DNA of 64,000 bases from Roseateles sp. (GCA_019234295.1 JAFALK010000006.1:1-64000); one strand, 5' to 3'. Shown: positions 17,501 to 26,813, counted from the stretch's first letter. Notes: generated by a model from the letters alone, not told the origin. Numbers and translations are program-made.

Positions 17501-19438
17501 ATGAAAACAAAGACGATCTTGGGCGCCCTGGTCGGCGTCGCTCTGCTTGCGGCCTTCCCCCTGGTGGTCAGCAACCCGTATTACATCCACCTGCTGGTCA
17601 CCATCATGATCTACGCGATCGTGCTATTCGGCCTGGACATCGTGGTGGGCGACACCGGCCAGGTCTCGCTGGGCCATGCGGGCCTGTTCGGCGTGGGCGC
17701 GTACACGGTGGGCACCATGGTGATGCACTGGGGCTCGCCGGTGCTTGTGGTGCTGGTCTCGGCCATCCTCATCAGTGCCGTGTTCGGCGCCCTGCTGGCC
17801 TTGCCGGCGCTGCGCGTCACGGGCCCGTATCTTGCGATGGTGACCCTGGCTTTCGGCACCATCATCCAGATCCTGATCAACGAGATGGATTTCCTCACCG
17901 CAGGGCCACTGGGCATCATGCTGACCAAGCCGGTGCTGCTCACGCACCAGCTGACTGACACCGAGTTCTTCTGGGTCGTGGCCGCACTGATGATCGCCTC
18001 GATGATCTTCGTTGACCGCGTGCTGCGTTCGCACCTGGGCCGCACCTTCGAGGCCTTGCGCGGTAGCCCCGTGGCCTCGGACTGCATGGGTGTCTCGGTC
18101 TATCGCTACAAGGTCTATGCCTTCGTGGTCAGTGCCGGACTTGCCGGCCTGGCAGGGGGGCTCTACGCCTTCTCCGAGCAGTACATCTCGCCCAATACCT
18201 ACAACTTCGAGCTGACCGTGCTGTTCCTGCTCTCGGTCATCATGGGCGGTCGCAAGTCGCGGGCGGGCTCGCTGATCGGCGCCACCATCCTCGTGATGCT
18301 GCCCAATCTGCTCGACGACATCGGCCAGTTCCGCGTCGTCGCCGCCTCGCTGGCCGTGCTGGTGCTGGTCTCCGTGATCGTGGGCGTCAGGCGCGGTCGT
18401 CTCACGCTGAAGGCGGCGGCTGTGCCCGTGATCGGCAGCGCGGCTTTGGCCGTCGTGTCCTTCGTGCTGAACGGCCTGGCCGACTGGCGGCTCACCATCT
18501 ACGGCCTGATCACGCTCTTCATCGTTTACTACCTGCAGGACGGCATCGTCGGCTTCATTCGCAGCGCGCTCAATCTCAAGACCGGCGCAGCGGCGATGGC
18601 GGAGGAGGTGCGCCAGGCCGCGGCCGACGGCATGAAGGCCCAGGCCCTGACCGCGCAGGCGGCCGGCAGCGGCGAGGTGCTGCTGTCGGCCAAGCAGGTG
18701 CTCATGCAGTTCGGCGGCCTGAAGGCGCTCAACGATGTGGACCTCGTCGTGCGGCGCGGCAGCATCCACGGCCTGATCGGGCCGAACGGCTCGGGCAAGA
18801 GCACGATGATGAACGTGCTGACCGGCATCTACGTGCCCACGGCAGGCACCATTGCCTTCAAGGACAAGCAGGTCAACGGCCGCAGCTCGGCGCAGATCGC
18901 GCTCTCCGGCATTGCGCGCACCTTCCAAAACGTGCAGCTCTTCGGCGAGATGACCGCGCTGCAGAACGTGCAGGTGGGCCTGCACCACGCCTACCGCAGC
19001 AACTTGCTCCAAGTGGCGCTCTCGCTGCCGGGCTTCAAGCGCGAGCGCCGCGCCAACGCGGCGCGCGCCTTGGCCTTGCTGGAATTCGTCGGCCTCGCGG
19101 ACATGGCCGGCGAGGAAGCGCGCAACCTGCCCTACGGCCGCCAGCGCCTTCTCGAGATCGCCCGTGCCCTGGCGCTCGACCCCGAACTGCTGCTGCTGGA
19201 CGAGCCGGCCGCCGGCCTGACCGCGCCCGATATCGGGGAACTGCTCAAGATCATCAAGAAGATCCGCGAGCATGGCGTGACGGTGATCCTCATCGAGCAC
19301 CACATGGACGTGGTGATGAGCTTGTGCGACACCGTTTCCGTGCTGGACTTCGGCCAGAAGATCGCAGAGGGCCTGCCCGCAGAAGTACAAGCCGACGAAA
19401 AGGTCATTGAGGCCTACCTCGGTGGCCAGGCAGCATGA
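17501..19438 (+). CDS. livMG: Fused LivM permease and LivG ATPase of the branched-chain amino acid transporter
   Basis: One 645-residue reading frame joins two subunits that are separate in E. coli. Residues 1 to about 370 are a LivM-type permease (DTGQVSLGHAGLFGVGAYTVG, ALRGSPVASDCMGVSVYRYK). From about residue 390 follows a LivG-type ATPase with Walker A GPNGSGKST near 427-435, signature LPYGRQRLLEIARAL, and Walker B LLLLDEPAAGL. Between the usual end of LivM and its last helix is an extra stretch with two further hydrophobic segments. A similar fusion occurs in other Burkholderiales as I recall, so this is not a sequencing artefact. The ATG at 17501 is where the permease N-terminus begins. 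Confidence 0.93.
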   Translation: MKTKTILGALVGVALLAAFPLVVSNPYYIHLLVTIMIYAIVLFGLDIVVGDTGQVSLGHAGLFGVGAYTVGTMVMHWGSPVLVVLVSAILISAVFGALLALPALRVTGPYLAMVTLAFGTIIQILINEMDFLTAGPLGIMLTKPVLLTHQLTDTEFFWVVAALMIASMIFVDRVLRSHLGRTFEALRGSPVASDCMGVSVYRYKVYAFVVSAGLAGLAGGLYAFSEQYISPNTYNFELTVLFLLSVIMGGRKSRAGSLIGATILVMLPNLLDDIGQFRVVAASLAVLVLVSVIVGVRRGRLTLKAAAVPVIGSAALAVVSFVLNGLADWRLTIYGLITLFIVYYLQDGIVGFIRSALNLKTGAAAMAEEVRQAAADGMKAQALTAQAAGSGEVLLSAKQVLMQFGGLKALNDVDLVVRRGSIHGLIGPNGSGKSTMMNVLTGIYVPTAGTIAFKDKQVNGRSSAQIALSGIARTFQNVQLFGEMTALQNVQVGLHHAYRSNLLQVALSLPGFKRERRANAARALALLEFVGLADMAGEEARNLPYGRQRLLEIARALALDPELLLLDEPAAGLTAPDIGELLKIIKKIREHGVTVILIEHHMDVVMSLCDTVSVLDFGQKIAEGLPAEVQADEKVIEAYLGGQAA

Positions 19439-19455
19439 CGCAGGATTAACCAGTT

Positions 19456-20178
19456 ATGTTGACGATCAAGAATTTGAGCGCCGGCTACGGCAAGGTCCAG
19501 GTCCTGCACGGCATCGACATCGAGGTGCCCAAGGGGAAGGTGGTCACGCTGATCGGCTCCAACGGCGCCGGCAAGACCACGACCATGCGTGCCATCAGCG
19601 GCATGATCAAGCCGACCGCCGGCGAAATCACGCTCAACGGCAAACGCGTGGATGGCCTGGAGAGTTACCACATCGCCCGGCTGGGCCTCGCGCATTCGCC
19701 CGAGGGCCGCCGCGTTTTCGCGACGATGAGCGTGACCGACAACCTGCGCCTGGGTGCCTTCCCGCGCTACACCGGCGCCCGGCCCAAGGGTGACGTGACG
19801 GCCGACCTGGACAAAGCCATGGAGCTGTTCCCGCGTCTCAAGGAGCGCCGCGAGCAGTTGGCCGGAACGCTCTCCGGCGGCGAGCAGCAGATGCTGGCCA
19901 TGGCCCGCGCCGTCATGCTCAACCCCGAGGTCGTGCTGCTCGACGAGCCGTCGATGGGCCTGGCCCCCATCCTCGTCGATGAGGTCTTCAAGATCATCGG
20001 CCGGCTCAAGACGCAGGGGGTGACCATGCTGCTGGTCGAGCAGTTCGCCGCCGCGGCGCTGGCCGTGGCCGACGAGGCCTATGTGCTGGAAAACGGCAGC
20101 ATCTCGCTGCATGGTCCGGCCGCCCGGCTGCGCGACGACCCGGCCGTGAAGGCCGCCTACCTCGGCGGGGGGCACTGA
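19456..20178 (+). CDS. livF: Branched-chain amino acid ABC transporter ATPase LivF
   Basis: The 240-residue ATPase has Walker A GSNGAGKTT, the signature LSGGEQQMLAMARAV, Walker B VVLLDEPSMGLAP and the H-loop-like region after LLVEQFAA. LSAGYGKVQVLHGIDIEVPKGK at the start is typical of LivF. It should form the ATPase pair with the LivG half of the previous protein and power uptake. It is 17 bases after the livMG stop codon and ends the operon. Confidence 0.95.
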   Translation: MLTIKNLSAGYGKVQVLHGIDIEVPKGKVVTLIGSNGAGKTTTMRAISGMIKPTAGEITLNGKRVDGLESYHIARLGLAHSPEGRRVFATMSVTDNLRLGAFPRYTGARPKGDVTADLDKAMELFPRLKERREQLAGTLSGGEQQMLAMARAVMLNPEVVLLDEPSMGLAPILVDEVFKIIGRLKTQGVTMLLVEQFAAAALAVADEAYVLENGSISLHGPAARLRDDPAVKAAYLGGGH

Positions 20179-20232
20179 GCGGGCTGAGTGCCGAGCCGTT
20201 AGCATGGGGCCATCCGTCCCTGCGGAGTTGCG

Positions 20233-23211
20233 ATGCGTGCATTCGCCCTGAGCCTCTTGCTGCAGCTGTTCGCGGTTACGGCCTTCGCGCAGACCGAGGA
20301 CGAACCGGGCGAGGAGATGGTCGAGGCCGATGCTCCCAAGCTCGATCGGGCGAGCGCCCAGGCGCTTCTCGCGCAGGCGCTGCCCGAGGGCCAGCCCGAG
20401 CGCATCGCGTTGCTGCAGCAGCAGGCCGGCGCGGCACGAACGCTGGAGGACCGCCCCCGGCAGATCGCGGTCCTGGCCGAACTCTTCAAACTCAGCGCCG
20501 GCCGCCCGGAAATGGAGCGCTGGATACGCCCTTATCTGTCGGCCGAATTCAGCTGGGGCCGCCAGGCGCAGGCACGCGCGGCCGGCGAAGCGGTGATGGC
20601 CGACAAGCGGTATTCGCCGCTTGCGCGCACCGGCGCGGCGCTGCGCCTGGCTTGGTACGCCGCGCAAGGTTCGGACCGCGCCATCGCCTTGCGCACGGCT
20701 TCGCTGGCGGAAGGTATGGCCCGTGAGCAGATCTCCCTGCTCGGAGCCGATAGCCCGCGCGGCCTGGCCATCGAGGTGGAGCGGCTGCAGGTCCATGCCG
20801 AGTCGGAGAGATGGAGAGGCAACTTCGACGCAGCCACGGCCTCGCTGCGCGAAGCGGTGCGGGCGGGAGGCCGCATGCTCGCGGCAGCACCGGCCTCCGA
20901 CCCAGCCCTGCGCCAGGAGGCGCAGGCCCTCACCGACGGCTCTCTGGGCATGCTGTGCTATGCCTTGGTGCGCGCCGGTCGTGCACCCGAGGCCATTGCC
21001 ATTGCCGATGGCTACGTGGCCCAGGCGCGTGCCGGCCGGCTCGGCAATGGGCAGGACGCGCGCTGGTTCTACCGCCAGGCGCACGCCTTGGTGGCGGCAC
21101 AGCGCTACGTCGCCGGCCTGGCTGCTGCCCGGGAATCGGATGCGATGCTGGCCAGCGCGGGTGCGAGTCTGGCAAGCCACACACGCCTGCTCGCGCAGCT
21201 GGAGCAGTTGAACGCGCTCATGGGGCTCAAGCGCTGGGCCGAGGCGGACGCGCTCTACCAGAGCTACCTCGCCGCGGTCAGTGACGATGCGTTGGCGAAG
21301 GACCGTGCGTCCGACTGGCGCCTGCGTGTGCTGCTCGCGGCCGAGAACGGCCGCAGCGAGGAGGCGCTCAAAGAGGTGGAGCGCATTCATCGTTTCCGGG
21401 GCCGCATCTATGGCGAAGACCATCCTCAGACGCAGGAAGCCGCCGGCGTGCGCGGCCTGGTCAAGCTTATCCGCGGAGACCTCGGGGGTGCGCTCAAGGA
21501 CTACGAGCAGCTCTTCGTGGCGGTGCTCGACGTCCCCGGCGGCTGGCTCGATCTGGAGCTGCGCGGTGCGCGCGGCTTCGCGCTTGGCGTTGCCTTCGAC
21601 CAGTTCCTGGAGGTGGTGGCGCAGCGCGCACTGGCCCGGCAAGCGCTGGAGCCGCGCATGATCGAGCGCGCCTTGCAGCTGGCCGATCGCCAACGCCTGT
21701 CCAGCACCCAGCGCGCACTGGTGGACAGCGCAGCGCGGCTGCGCGCCTCTACGCCCCAGCTGGCCGCCTTGCTGGAGGAGGAGCAGCGAATCCGCCGCCT
21801 TCACGCAGAGCGCGCAGGCGGTCTGTCCGAGCTCTTGGGCGAAGAGGATCGCCGACGCAAGGAGATGGCCGGCGAGGCCTTCAAGTCACTGCCCGACGCC
21901 GAACGCAAGGCCGCTGCTGCCGCGCTCAGGGATTTGCGCGAGCGCATCAAGCAGGGCCAGGTAGGCGTGAGCGAAGCGCGCGCCGAGCTGACCGCACAGC
22001 GCGAGCGCATCACCAAGGCTTTTCCGGCCTATGGCGATCTCGTCATGCCGCCCACCCCGACGGCCGCGCAGCTGCGCGGCCTGCTCGGGCCTGACGAGGC
22101 GCTGCTGCTCGTGCACAGTCTCGAGGACGCCACCCTCGTGTGGCTGATCGCGCCCGGCCGAGACGAGCCCGCCTTTCACGTGCAGCCCTTTGGCGAGGCG
22201 CAACTCGCTGCGCGCGTGGGCGCGGTTCGGCGCATGCTGGACCTGAGCCAGGGCGTCGCGCCCAAGCTCGACGAGGCCGAGCTGCAGGCGCTCTACCGCG
22301 AACTGATGGGGCCGCTGCCACTGGACTTCACCAGGACCCCCTCGCTGATCGTGGCCAGCAGCGGCGCCTTGGCCAGTCTGCCACTGGCTGCGCTCGTGAC
22401 CGAGCCTGGCGGCGGCCACTGGCTCTTGCGCAAGGCTGCCGTCTCGCAGCTGCCGGCGGCCAGTTCACTGCAAAGCCTGCGCCGTTTGGCACCGCCGCGC
22501 GAGGCGGACAAGCCCTTGATCGGCTTCGGCGACCCGGCCTTCAAGGCCGCTTCATCGTCGACAGTCGGTTCCACTTCGCGAGGCCTTGGCGCCGCATCCA
22601 CCCGCTATGACGCCGCTTGGGGATTCCGCTATGCCGACATCCCGCCGCTGCCCGACACCCGCAACGAGTTGCAAGCCCTGGCCAGGCAGCTCGGCGGCGG
22701 GGATCTGCGCTTCGGTGCCCAGGCCACGCGCGCGGCGGTGCTGGCCGCGCCGCTGCTGGAAAACCGGGTCGTCGCATTCGCCACGCACGGCCTCATGCCT
22801 GGCGAGCTTCCTGGTATCTCCAAACCGGCCTTGGCCATGGCGGCCACAGGCGCGGAGGGTGAGTCGCCCCTGCTGGAGCTCGACGATGTGCTGGGCCTCA
22901 AGCTCAATGCGCAATGGGTCCTGCTGTCTGCTTGCAATACCGCCGCAGGCGAGCAGGGCGGTGCGGCCATGACGGGCCTGGTGCGCGGCTTCTTCTTCGC
23001 TGGCGCGCGCTCGGTGCTGGCCACACACTGGGCCGTGGATTCGGCGGCCGCGGCGGCGCTCGTGCCCGTGGCGCTCGCCCCGGGGCTGCCTCGGGCGCAA
23101 GCCCTCAGGCAGGCGCAGCTGGCGCTGGCCGACGGCAAGCTCGGGCAAGGGCGGTGGGTGCACCCCTATTTCTGGGCCGGCTACGCCCTTTTTGGGGATC
23201 CGAAGAAGTAA
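20233..23211 (+). CDS. Exported CHAT domain (caspase-like) protein
   Basis: The 992-residue protein has an N-terminal signal peptide (about residues 1-20, ending AFA), a long helical region of about 560 residues with TPR-like helical repeats, and a C-terminal CHAT domain. The CHAT domain keeps both catalytic residues of the caspase-like fold: His852 in VAFATHG and Cys901 in LLSACNTA. The closing WAGYALFGDP is also typical. CHAT proteins cleave proteins or act as scaffolds in bacterial signalling. The signal peptide implies the periplasm. It stands 42 bases before a FecR-domain gene and near a CHASE2 sensor gene. Substrate and trigger are unknown. Confidence 0.88.
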   Translation: MRAFALSLLLQLFAVTAFAQTEDEPGEEMVEADAPKLDRASAQALLAQALPEGQPERIALLQQQAGAARTLEDRPRQIAVLAELFKLSAGRPEMERWIRPYLSAEFSWGRQAQARAAGEAVMADKRYSPLARTGAALRLAWYAAQGSDRAIALRTASLAEGMAREQISLLGADSPRGLAIEVERLQVHAESERWRGNFDAATASLREAVRAGGRMLAAAPASDPALRQEAQALTDGSLGMLCYALVRAGRAPEAIAIADGYVAQARAGRLGNGQDARWFYRQAHALVAAQRYVAGLAAARESDAMLASAGASLASHTRLLAQLEQLNALMGLKRWAEADALYQSYLAAVSDDALAKDRASDWRLRVLLAAENGRSEEALKEVERIHRFRGRIYGEDHPQTQEAAGVRGLVKLIRGDLGGALKDYEQLFVAVLDVPGGWLDLELRGARGFALGVAFDQFLEVVAQRALARQALEPRMIERALQLADRQRLSSTQRALVDSAARLRASTPQLAALLEEEQRIRRLHAERAGGLSELLGEEDRRRKEMAGEAFKSLPDAERKAAAAALRDLRERIKQGQVGVSEARAELTAQRERITKAFPAYGDLVMPPTPTAAQLRGLLGPDEALLLVHSLEDATLVWLIAPGRDEPAFHVQPFGEAQLAARVGAVRRMLDLSQGVAPKLDEAELQALYRELMGPLPLDFTRTPSLIVASSGALASLPLAALVTEPGGGHWLLRKAAVSQLPAASSLQSLRRLAPPREADKPLIGFGDPAFKAASSSTVGSTSRGLGAASTRYDAAWGFRYADIPPLPDTRNELQALARQLGGGDLRFGAQATRAAVLAAPLLENRVVAFATHGLMPGELPGISKPALAMAATGAEGESPLLELDDVLGLKLNAQWVLLSACNTAAGEQGGAAMTGLVRGFFFAGARSVLATHWAVDSAAAAALVPVALAPGLPRAQALRQAQLALADGKLGQGRWVHPYFWAGYALFGDPKK

Positions 23212-23218
23212 TCAGCTA

Positions 23219-23247
23219 TTGAAGCGTCATGAGCATCGCTCTAGCAT
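23219..23247 (+). promoter_or_regulatory. Possible promoter before the FecR gene
   Basis: TTGAAG (23219-23224) and TAGCAT (23242-23247) are 17 bases apart. The ATG of the FecR gene follows only six bases after the -10 box, so a transcript from here would be nearly leaderless. This is a consensus match only, and the gene may instead be read from the CHAT gene upstream. Confidence 0.3.
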
Positions 23248-23253
23248 CGGGGC

Positions 23254-23856
23254 ATGCGCTCCATCCTGCTCACATCCCTGATGCTTGTGGCCATGCCCAG
23301 CATGGCCGATCCTGTTTGCGAAGTTGCCGCGCTCACAGGTGAAGCCCGAGTCGGCGTGAAGCTGCTGGTCGTCGGTGACAAGCTCGACGCAGGCGCGGAG
23401 GTTCGCACCGGCGTGAAAGGGCGGCTGCGGCTGCGCTGCGTGGATGGGTCGAGTCTTGTGCTTGGCGACGCCACCCAGCTCAAGCTGAGCGAGTTCACGC
23501 CTGCTGCAAATGGCCAGCTCCGCAAGGCTTCACTGTGGCTCGAGCTGGGCGTGATTGGCCAGAAGGTGACGTCGGGTGGCAGCTGGGAGGTGCGCACGCC
23601 CAGTGCCGTCACGGCGGTGCGGGGCACGGAGTTCATGGTCGAGGTCTCGGGTGAGCAGGCCACCGCCGTGCACGTCAAGGAGGGTGAAGTGGCCGTGGAG
23701 GCGCCGTCGCACACCCGCGGCATCGCACCGCGTCCCGTGATCAAGCTCGACCGCGACGCCAACGGCACGCAATGCACGCCGCGCGGCGGCTGCGTGGCCG
23801 CCGCGCACTGGTCGCACGATCGCGTGCGCGAGTTGCAGGACAAGCTGGACTTCTGA
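23254..23856 (+). CDS. FecR domain protein, periplasmic
   Basis: The 200-residue protein has a signal peptide (about 1-18, ending SMA) and a FecR domain. The domain is shown by GVKGRLRLRCVDGSSLVLGDATQLKLS and then VRTPSAVTAVRGTEFMVEV with the following VKEGEVAVEA strand. FecR domains in sigma-factor systems are periplasmic; soluble exported ones like this often sit next to CHASE2 or adenylate cyclase genes, and their role is unclear. There is no sigma factor gene nearby, and the protein lacks the transmembrane helix of classic FecR. Its stop codon overlaps the next start codon (TGATG), so it is probably coupled to the CHASE2 protein. Confidence 0.88.
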   Translation: MRSILLTSLMLVAMPSMADPVCEVAALTGEARVGVKLLVVGDKLDAGAEVRTGVKGRLRLRCVDGSSLVLGDATQLKLSEFTPAANGQLRKASLWLELGVIGQKVTSGGSWEVRTPSAVTAVRGTEFMVEVSGEQATAVHVKEGEVAVEAPSHTRGIAPRPVIKLDRDANGTQCTPRGGCVAAAHWSHDRVRELQDKLDF

Positions 23857-26813
23857 TGCAAAGTCGCCGCCAGCGCCTTGCATTCCTGCTCGTGGCGCTG
23901 CTGGCTTCGGCGTTTGCCGTGTTGATGTGGGCGCAGCGCGCGAGGGTCGGCCTGCTCGATCGCATCGATCGCATGACGCTCGATGCGCAGATGCAGTGGC
24001 GCAATGTGCTCACGCCGCAGGCCCCGATCAGCCTGCTGATGATCGACGACGCCAGCCTGCAGGGCCTGGGCGGCGTGGACCGCCGCCGCCTCGCCGAGGC
24101 CATCGACAAGCTGACCCAGGCTGGCGCCCAGCTCGTCGCGCTGGACGTGCTGCTTGTCGAGCCCGGCGCGCCCGGTGTCGACGAGGCCTTGGCCCAGGCG
24201 ATGGCGCGTTCCGGGCGCGTGTACATCCCCTTCGCCCTGCCCGAGGAAGCCGGCCCGAGCGCGCCGCCGCCGCGCGTGCTGCTCGACAACACCTATACGC
24301 GCTGGGGCGGTGAACCGGCCCTGGCGTTCGTGCCCTTGAAGCCGGCGCGTGTGCTGGCTCCTCGCACAGAGTTCGCCGCCGCAGCGGCCGGTCTGGGCCA
24401 TGTCACGAGCAAGCGCGCCCCGGATGGCACGATGCGCTACGACCTGCCGGGACTGATCTACGACGGCGAGGCCTATCCTTCGCTCGCCCTGCGCATTGCG
24501 GCCGCTGCGAAGGGGCTGCCGTGGCGTGAGGCGAGCATCGACTTCGGCGGCGCGCTCTACCTCGGTCCCGAGACCCTGCCGCTCGACGAGCTGTCGCGGC
24601 AGTGGGTCAACTATTACGGGCGCATGGGTCGCTTCGAGCAGTTCCGCCTCGACGATCTGCTGGCCGGCCGTGTGCCGCGCGAGAAGTTGGCCGGGCGCAT
24701 CGTTATCGCCGGTGCGGTGGCACTGGGCAGCGGCGATGTCGTCCCCACGCCCTTCGACGCCGCCCTTCCGGGCGTGGAACGCCTCGCCACCGTGGTGGAC
24801 AACTTGATCAGCGGGCGCGTGCTCGTGCGGCCTGCTTGGGCCGGCGGGACGGAGTTCGCTGCCATGCTGGTGCTGCCCCTGATCGCAGTCGGCGCCATCG
24901 GCGCCTGGCCGCTGCGACGGGCGATCTCAGCGCTGCTCGTGCTGGGACTGCTGCTGCTGCTGGGTCTGCAATGGCGCTTCACCCAGCATCGCGAGTTCAT
25001 CTCGCCGGTCTTCCCCTTCGTAGCCCTGCTGCTGGCCAGCGCCGGGGCGCTCGCGGTGCGTGGCGGCGTGGAACGCTCGCAGCGCATGGCCGCGCTGCTG
25101 GCGCTGCGGGCCAGCGAGCGCCGCTATGCCCTGGCAGCGCAAGGCGCCAACGACGGCCTGTGGGATTGGGACATCACCAGCGGCGAGGTGCACTTCTCGC
25201 CGCGCTGGTGCACGCTGATGGGCCTGGACGAAGCCGAGGCCGTCGGCATGGAGGCCTGGACCAAGCCCCTGCCCGAGCCGCAGCGCGTCGCCTTCGAACA
25301 GGCGCTGCAGACTCACTTGCATGGTCGCAGTCAGCAGCTCTATCACATGCTCGAATTTACGCAGGGCGGCCAGACGCGTTGGCTGCTGGCGCGCGGCATG
25401 GCCACGCTGGAGGACGGCAAGCCCGCGCGCATGGCAGGCTCTCTCACCGACGTGAGCGAGTTGCACCGCCTGCAGCAGCAACTGAGCCACGACGCGCTCT
25501 ACGACCGCCTGACCGGACTGGGCAATCGCAGCCTGTTCCGTGCGCAGCTCGATCAACTGCTCGCTTCCGCGCCGCCCAAGAGCGTCGGTGTGCTGCTGCT
25601 GGGCATGGACGGAATGCGGGCGTTCAACGAAAGCCATGGCGTGATCCAGGGGGACACGGCGCTGATCGAGGTGGCACAGCGCCTGCGCCGCATCGAGGGC
25701 GTGGCCGTGCAGCCCGCACGCATTGGCCCCGACGAGTTTGCGGTCGCCGCTCCCATGCGCGCCGGAGAGACCAACCTTGTAGCGCCGCTGATGGCCTGCC
25801 TTGCCGAGCCGCTGCAAGTCGACGGGCAGAGCCTGAAACTCAGCGCCTGTCTCGGCTTGGCGCACGCGAGCGAAGGCCTGGTCAGTACGGACGAGCTCAT
25901 CGGCGCGGCCGAAAGCGCACTGGCGCGTGCCAAGCAGCAAGGCCCCGGCCATTGGCACCGCTTCGACGCTGCCGAGCAACTCGTGGAGCAATCGCGCCGC
26001 TGGATGATTGATCAGATTGACAAGGCGCTCGCCGTCAACGACCAGTTCCAGCTGCACTACCAACCCTTCGTGCGCCTCTCGGACCGCTCCCTGCTTGGCT
26101 TTGAGGCCCTGATTCGCTGGATTCATCCGACCAAGGGCCTGGTGATGCCCGGTGATTTCATTCCCGTGGCCGAGGCCAGCGGCCAGATCGAAGCCATCGG
26201 CCGCTGGACCTTGTTCGAAGCGGTGGCGCAGCTGCGCCGCTGGCGAAACATCGGCTTCGTCGGTGAGATCGCCGTCAACGTCTCCGGCGTGCAGCTCGAG
26301 AATGACCTTCAACTGCTGGCAGATGCCCGCGCCGTCAAGGAGGCGCTGGGCCCCGTGCCCGCCCACCAGCTCAAGCTCGAGGTGACCGAGAGCATGGCCA
26401 TGAGCAACCCGCAGCGCAGCGCCGAACTGCTGCAGGAACTGGCCGCCATGGGCTTCAAGATCAGCATCGACGATTTCGGTACCGGCTACTCCAGCCTGGC
26501 CTACTTGCACCGCTTCCCTTTCGATACTCTGAAGATCGACCGCAGCTTCGTCATGCGCCTGGCCGCAGGGCGCGAGGCGCAGGAGATCGTGCGCACCATC
26601 GTTGGCCTCGCGCATGCGCTCAGCAAGCAGACGCTCGCCGAGGGCGTGGAGGACGAGACCCAGGCCAGGCTGCTGCTGCAGTCGGGCGTGCAGGTGGGGC
26701 AGGGCTGGCTGTGGTCCAAGGCGCTGCCAGCGGCGCAGGCCGAGATGGTGATCAAGACTGTGCCTTGGCGCAGGGCGCCGGCGCCGCAAGCTCAGGTTGC
26801 GACGGCGTCTTGA
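23856..26813 (+). CDS. CHASE2-PAS-GGDEF-EAL sensor protein
   Basis: The 985-residue membrane protein has one N-terminal helix (about 7-26), a periplasmic CHASE2 domain (about 30-320) and three helices (about 330-410). The cytoplasmic part has PAS (about 425-550), GGDEF (about 560-720) and EAL (about 735-975) domains. The GGDEF motif reads GPDEF (624-628), with a Pro replacing the second Gly, so cyclase activity is doubtful. The EAL motif is intact at 750-752, with DDFGTGYSS and ALKIDRSFV-like segments present, so c-di-GMP hydrolysis is likely. The ATG at 23856 overlaps the FecR stop codon. The ligand of CHASE2 is unknown; coupling to FecR and CHAT proteins is inferred from order and shared compartment. 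Confidence 0.9.
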   Translation: MQSRRQRLAFLLVALLASAFAVLMWAQRARVGLLDRIDRMTLDAQMQWRNVLTPQAPISLLMIDDASLQGLGGVDRRRLAEAIDKLTQAGAQLVALDVLLVEPGAPGVDEALAQAMARSGRVYIPFALPEEAGPSAPPPRVLLDNTYTRWGGEPALAFVPLKPARVLAPRTEFAAAAAGLGHVTSKRAPDGTMRYDLPGLIYDGEAYPSLALRIAAAAKGLPWREASIDFGGALYLGPETLPLDELSRQWVNYYGRMGRFEQFRLDDLLAGRVPREKLAGRIVIAGAVALGSGDVVPTPFDAALPGVERLATVVDNLISGRVLVRPAWAGGTEFAAMLVLPLIAVGAIGAWPLRRAISALLVLGLLLLLGLQWRFTQHREFISPVFPFVALLLASAGALAVRGGVERSQRMAALLALRASERRYALAAQGANDGLWDWDITSGEVHFSPRWCTLMGLDEAEAVGMEAWTKPLPEPQRVAFEQALQTHLHGRSQQLYHMLEFTQGGQTRWLLARGMATLEDGKPARMAGSLTDVSELHRLQQQLSHDALYDRLTGLGNRSLFRAQLDQLLASAPPKSVGVLLLGMDGMRAFNESHGVIQGDTALIEVAQRLRRIEGVAVQPARIGPDEFAVAAPMRAGETNLVAPLMACLAEPLQVDGQSLKLSACLGLAHASEGLVSTDELIGAAESALARAKQQGPGHWHRFDAAEQLVEQSRRWMIDQIDKALAVNDQFQLHYQPFVRLSDRSLLGFEALIRWIHPTKGLVMPGDFIPVAEASGQIEAIGRWTLFEAVAQLRRWRNIGFVGEIAVNVSGVQLENDLQLLADARAVKEALGPVPAHQLKLEVTESMAMSNPQRSAELLQELAAMGFKISIDDFGTGYSSLAYLHRFPFDTLKIDRSFVMRLAAGREAQEIVRTIVGLAHALSKQTLAEGVEDETQARLLLQSGVQVGQGWLWSKALPAAQAEMVIKTVPWRRAPAPQAQVATAS

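Noticed and set aside
19414-21804. A 796-residue minus-strand frame across livF and the CHAT gene
   Set aside because: It spans the boundary of two well-supported plus-strand genes and has no recognisable domain; high GC removes stop codons from the third-position shadow.
24602-26011. A 469-residue plus-strand frame inside the CHASE2 gene
   Set aside because: It is a frame-shifted shadow of CHASE2-PAS-GGDEF with Arg/Gly/Ala-rich composition and no start signal.
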